Source: Candidatus Anoxychlamydiales bacterium
Lineage (GTDB): Bacteria > Chlamydiota > Chlamydiia > Chlamydiales > SM23-39
Assembly: GCA_011064865.1 (NCBI GenBank)
Contig: JAAKFX010000093.1
Location: forward strand, 1-6,290
Direction of reading: 5' to 3'
Length of the DNA stretch: 6,290 nucleotides
A model generated the notes under the pieces. It did no database searches. It had not been told where the DNA came from and saw only the letters and a program-made list of their open reading frames with translations. Each line of letters begins with the position of its first letter. The stretch's first letter is position 1. This document shows positions 6,086 through 6,290 of this stretch, piece after piece. A program made the translations under genes and the position numbers.

Positions 6086-6186
6086 AAATCTTTCCTTAGT
6101 TAAAGGGTAGTAAGTTTAATATCTATCCTTCTTTTAATGATAGTTTAATCAATATCTATCATTATTTCAAGGAAAGATTTTGAATG
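6079..6186. repeat. Inverted repeat spanning the ATPase start region and a diverging copy upstream
   Basis: On the minus strand, AAGGAAAGATTTATGAATG (6097-6079) is the ribosome-binding site and first codons of the ATPase. The same sequence lacking one A, AAGGAAAGATTTTGAATG, runs on the plus strand at 6169-6186. The first 12 bases are a perfect inverted repeat (6086-6097 with 6169-6180), and the arms are separated by 71 bases. The plus copy has a good Shine-Dalgarno but its ATG is lost by the missing base, and the frame from the remaining TTG stops after seven codons. It could be an inverted duplication, the remnant of a divergent gene or a protein-binding site. Confidence 0.7.
6118..6164. promoter_or_regulatory. 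Operator-like repeats upstream of the ATPase gene
   Basis: A perfect 9-base inverted repeat, TAATGATAG (6135-6143) and CTATCATTA (6156-6164), is separated by 12 bases. Half of it also belongs to a direct repeat: AATATCTATC occurs at 6118-6127 and again at 6151-6160, 33 bases apart, close to three helical turns. A further CTATC is at 6204-6208. The cluster lies 30-80 bases upstream of the ATPase start codon, where a repressor or activator could act. Binding is inferred. No clear -10/-35 pair could be fixed because the DNA is so AT-rich. Confidence 0.4.
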
Positions 6187-6290
6187 TAAATACAAGTTAT
6201 TGACTATCAGATGTTTATCAAGATGTCTTTTTGATAAATTTATGTCTGTTGAATACTTTATTCATAAATTTTCCTATACTGCTATTTTTC
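6187..6290. other. Upstream flank at the right edge, no supported gene
   Basis: The last bases contain no gene I can support. One plus-strand frame is open from 6149 to the edge, with possible starts TTG 6200 and ATG 6242 (the latter giving MSVEYFIHKF). It lacks a ribosome-binding site and matches no family I recognise. It may be the beginning of a gene continuing outside the window, or chance. Confidence 0.3.

Noticed and set aside
6149..6290. Plus-strand frame open to the right edge
   Set aside because: No ATG with a ribosome-binding site, no recognised motif, and too short to judge; noted only as a flank.

Overview
The window is very AT-rich (by eye about 30% G+C) and densely coding. It carries ordinary bacterial housekeeping genes plus one accessory-type ATPase. 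The order infC-rpmI-rplT-pheS, a pheS with no pheT after it, the DHPARDMQDTFY and Cys-cluster segments of PheS and the KKEKESKKAQHQVKIKE linker of IF3 all resemble Chlamydiota. From memory, Chlamydia has the same four-gene order and a distant pheT. Together with the A/T homopolymers and the DUF4143-type ATPase, this suggests an AT-rich, host-associated chlamydia-like bacterium. I hold that at about 0.6; another reduced intracellular lineage is possible.

Layout. Positions 1-443 (+) hold the 3' part of a PHP-domain phosphoesterase (TrpH / RNase AM-like), cut by the window edge. It shares one base with folC (443-1642, +), so the two are probably translationally coupled. A convergent class I methyltransferase of the YtqB/MnmM type (1639-2217, with longer starts to 2253, -) overlaps the end of folC by four bases. 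A tRNA-Val(GAC) lies at 2380-2453. After a 190-base leader with a candidate promoter comes the cluster infC (IF3), rpmI (L35), rplT (L20) and pheS (2644-4794, +). From 4817 to 6085 (-) there is an AAA ATPase with a DUF4143-like C-terminus, convergent to pheS. The last 205 bases are its upstream region, which is rich in inverted and direct repeats; no gene can be supported there.

How the genes relate. infC, rpmI, rplT and pheS supply the translation apparatus; tRNA-Val and the predicted tRNA wobble-uridine methyltransferase belong to the same theme. FolC makes or polyglutamates folate. The PHP protein acts on nucleotides or RNA ends. The ATPase has no evident link to these genes.

I do not see a convincing new multi-gene system. 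The points most worth a second look are the likely AUU start of infC, the inverted copy of the ATPase ribosome-binding/start region, the operator-like CTATC repeats beside it, and the duplicated start region of the methyltransferase.
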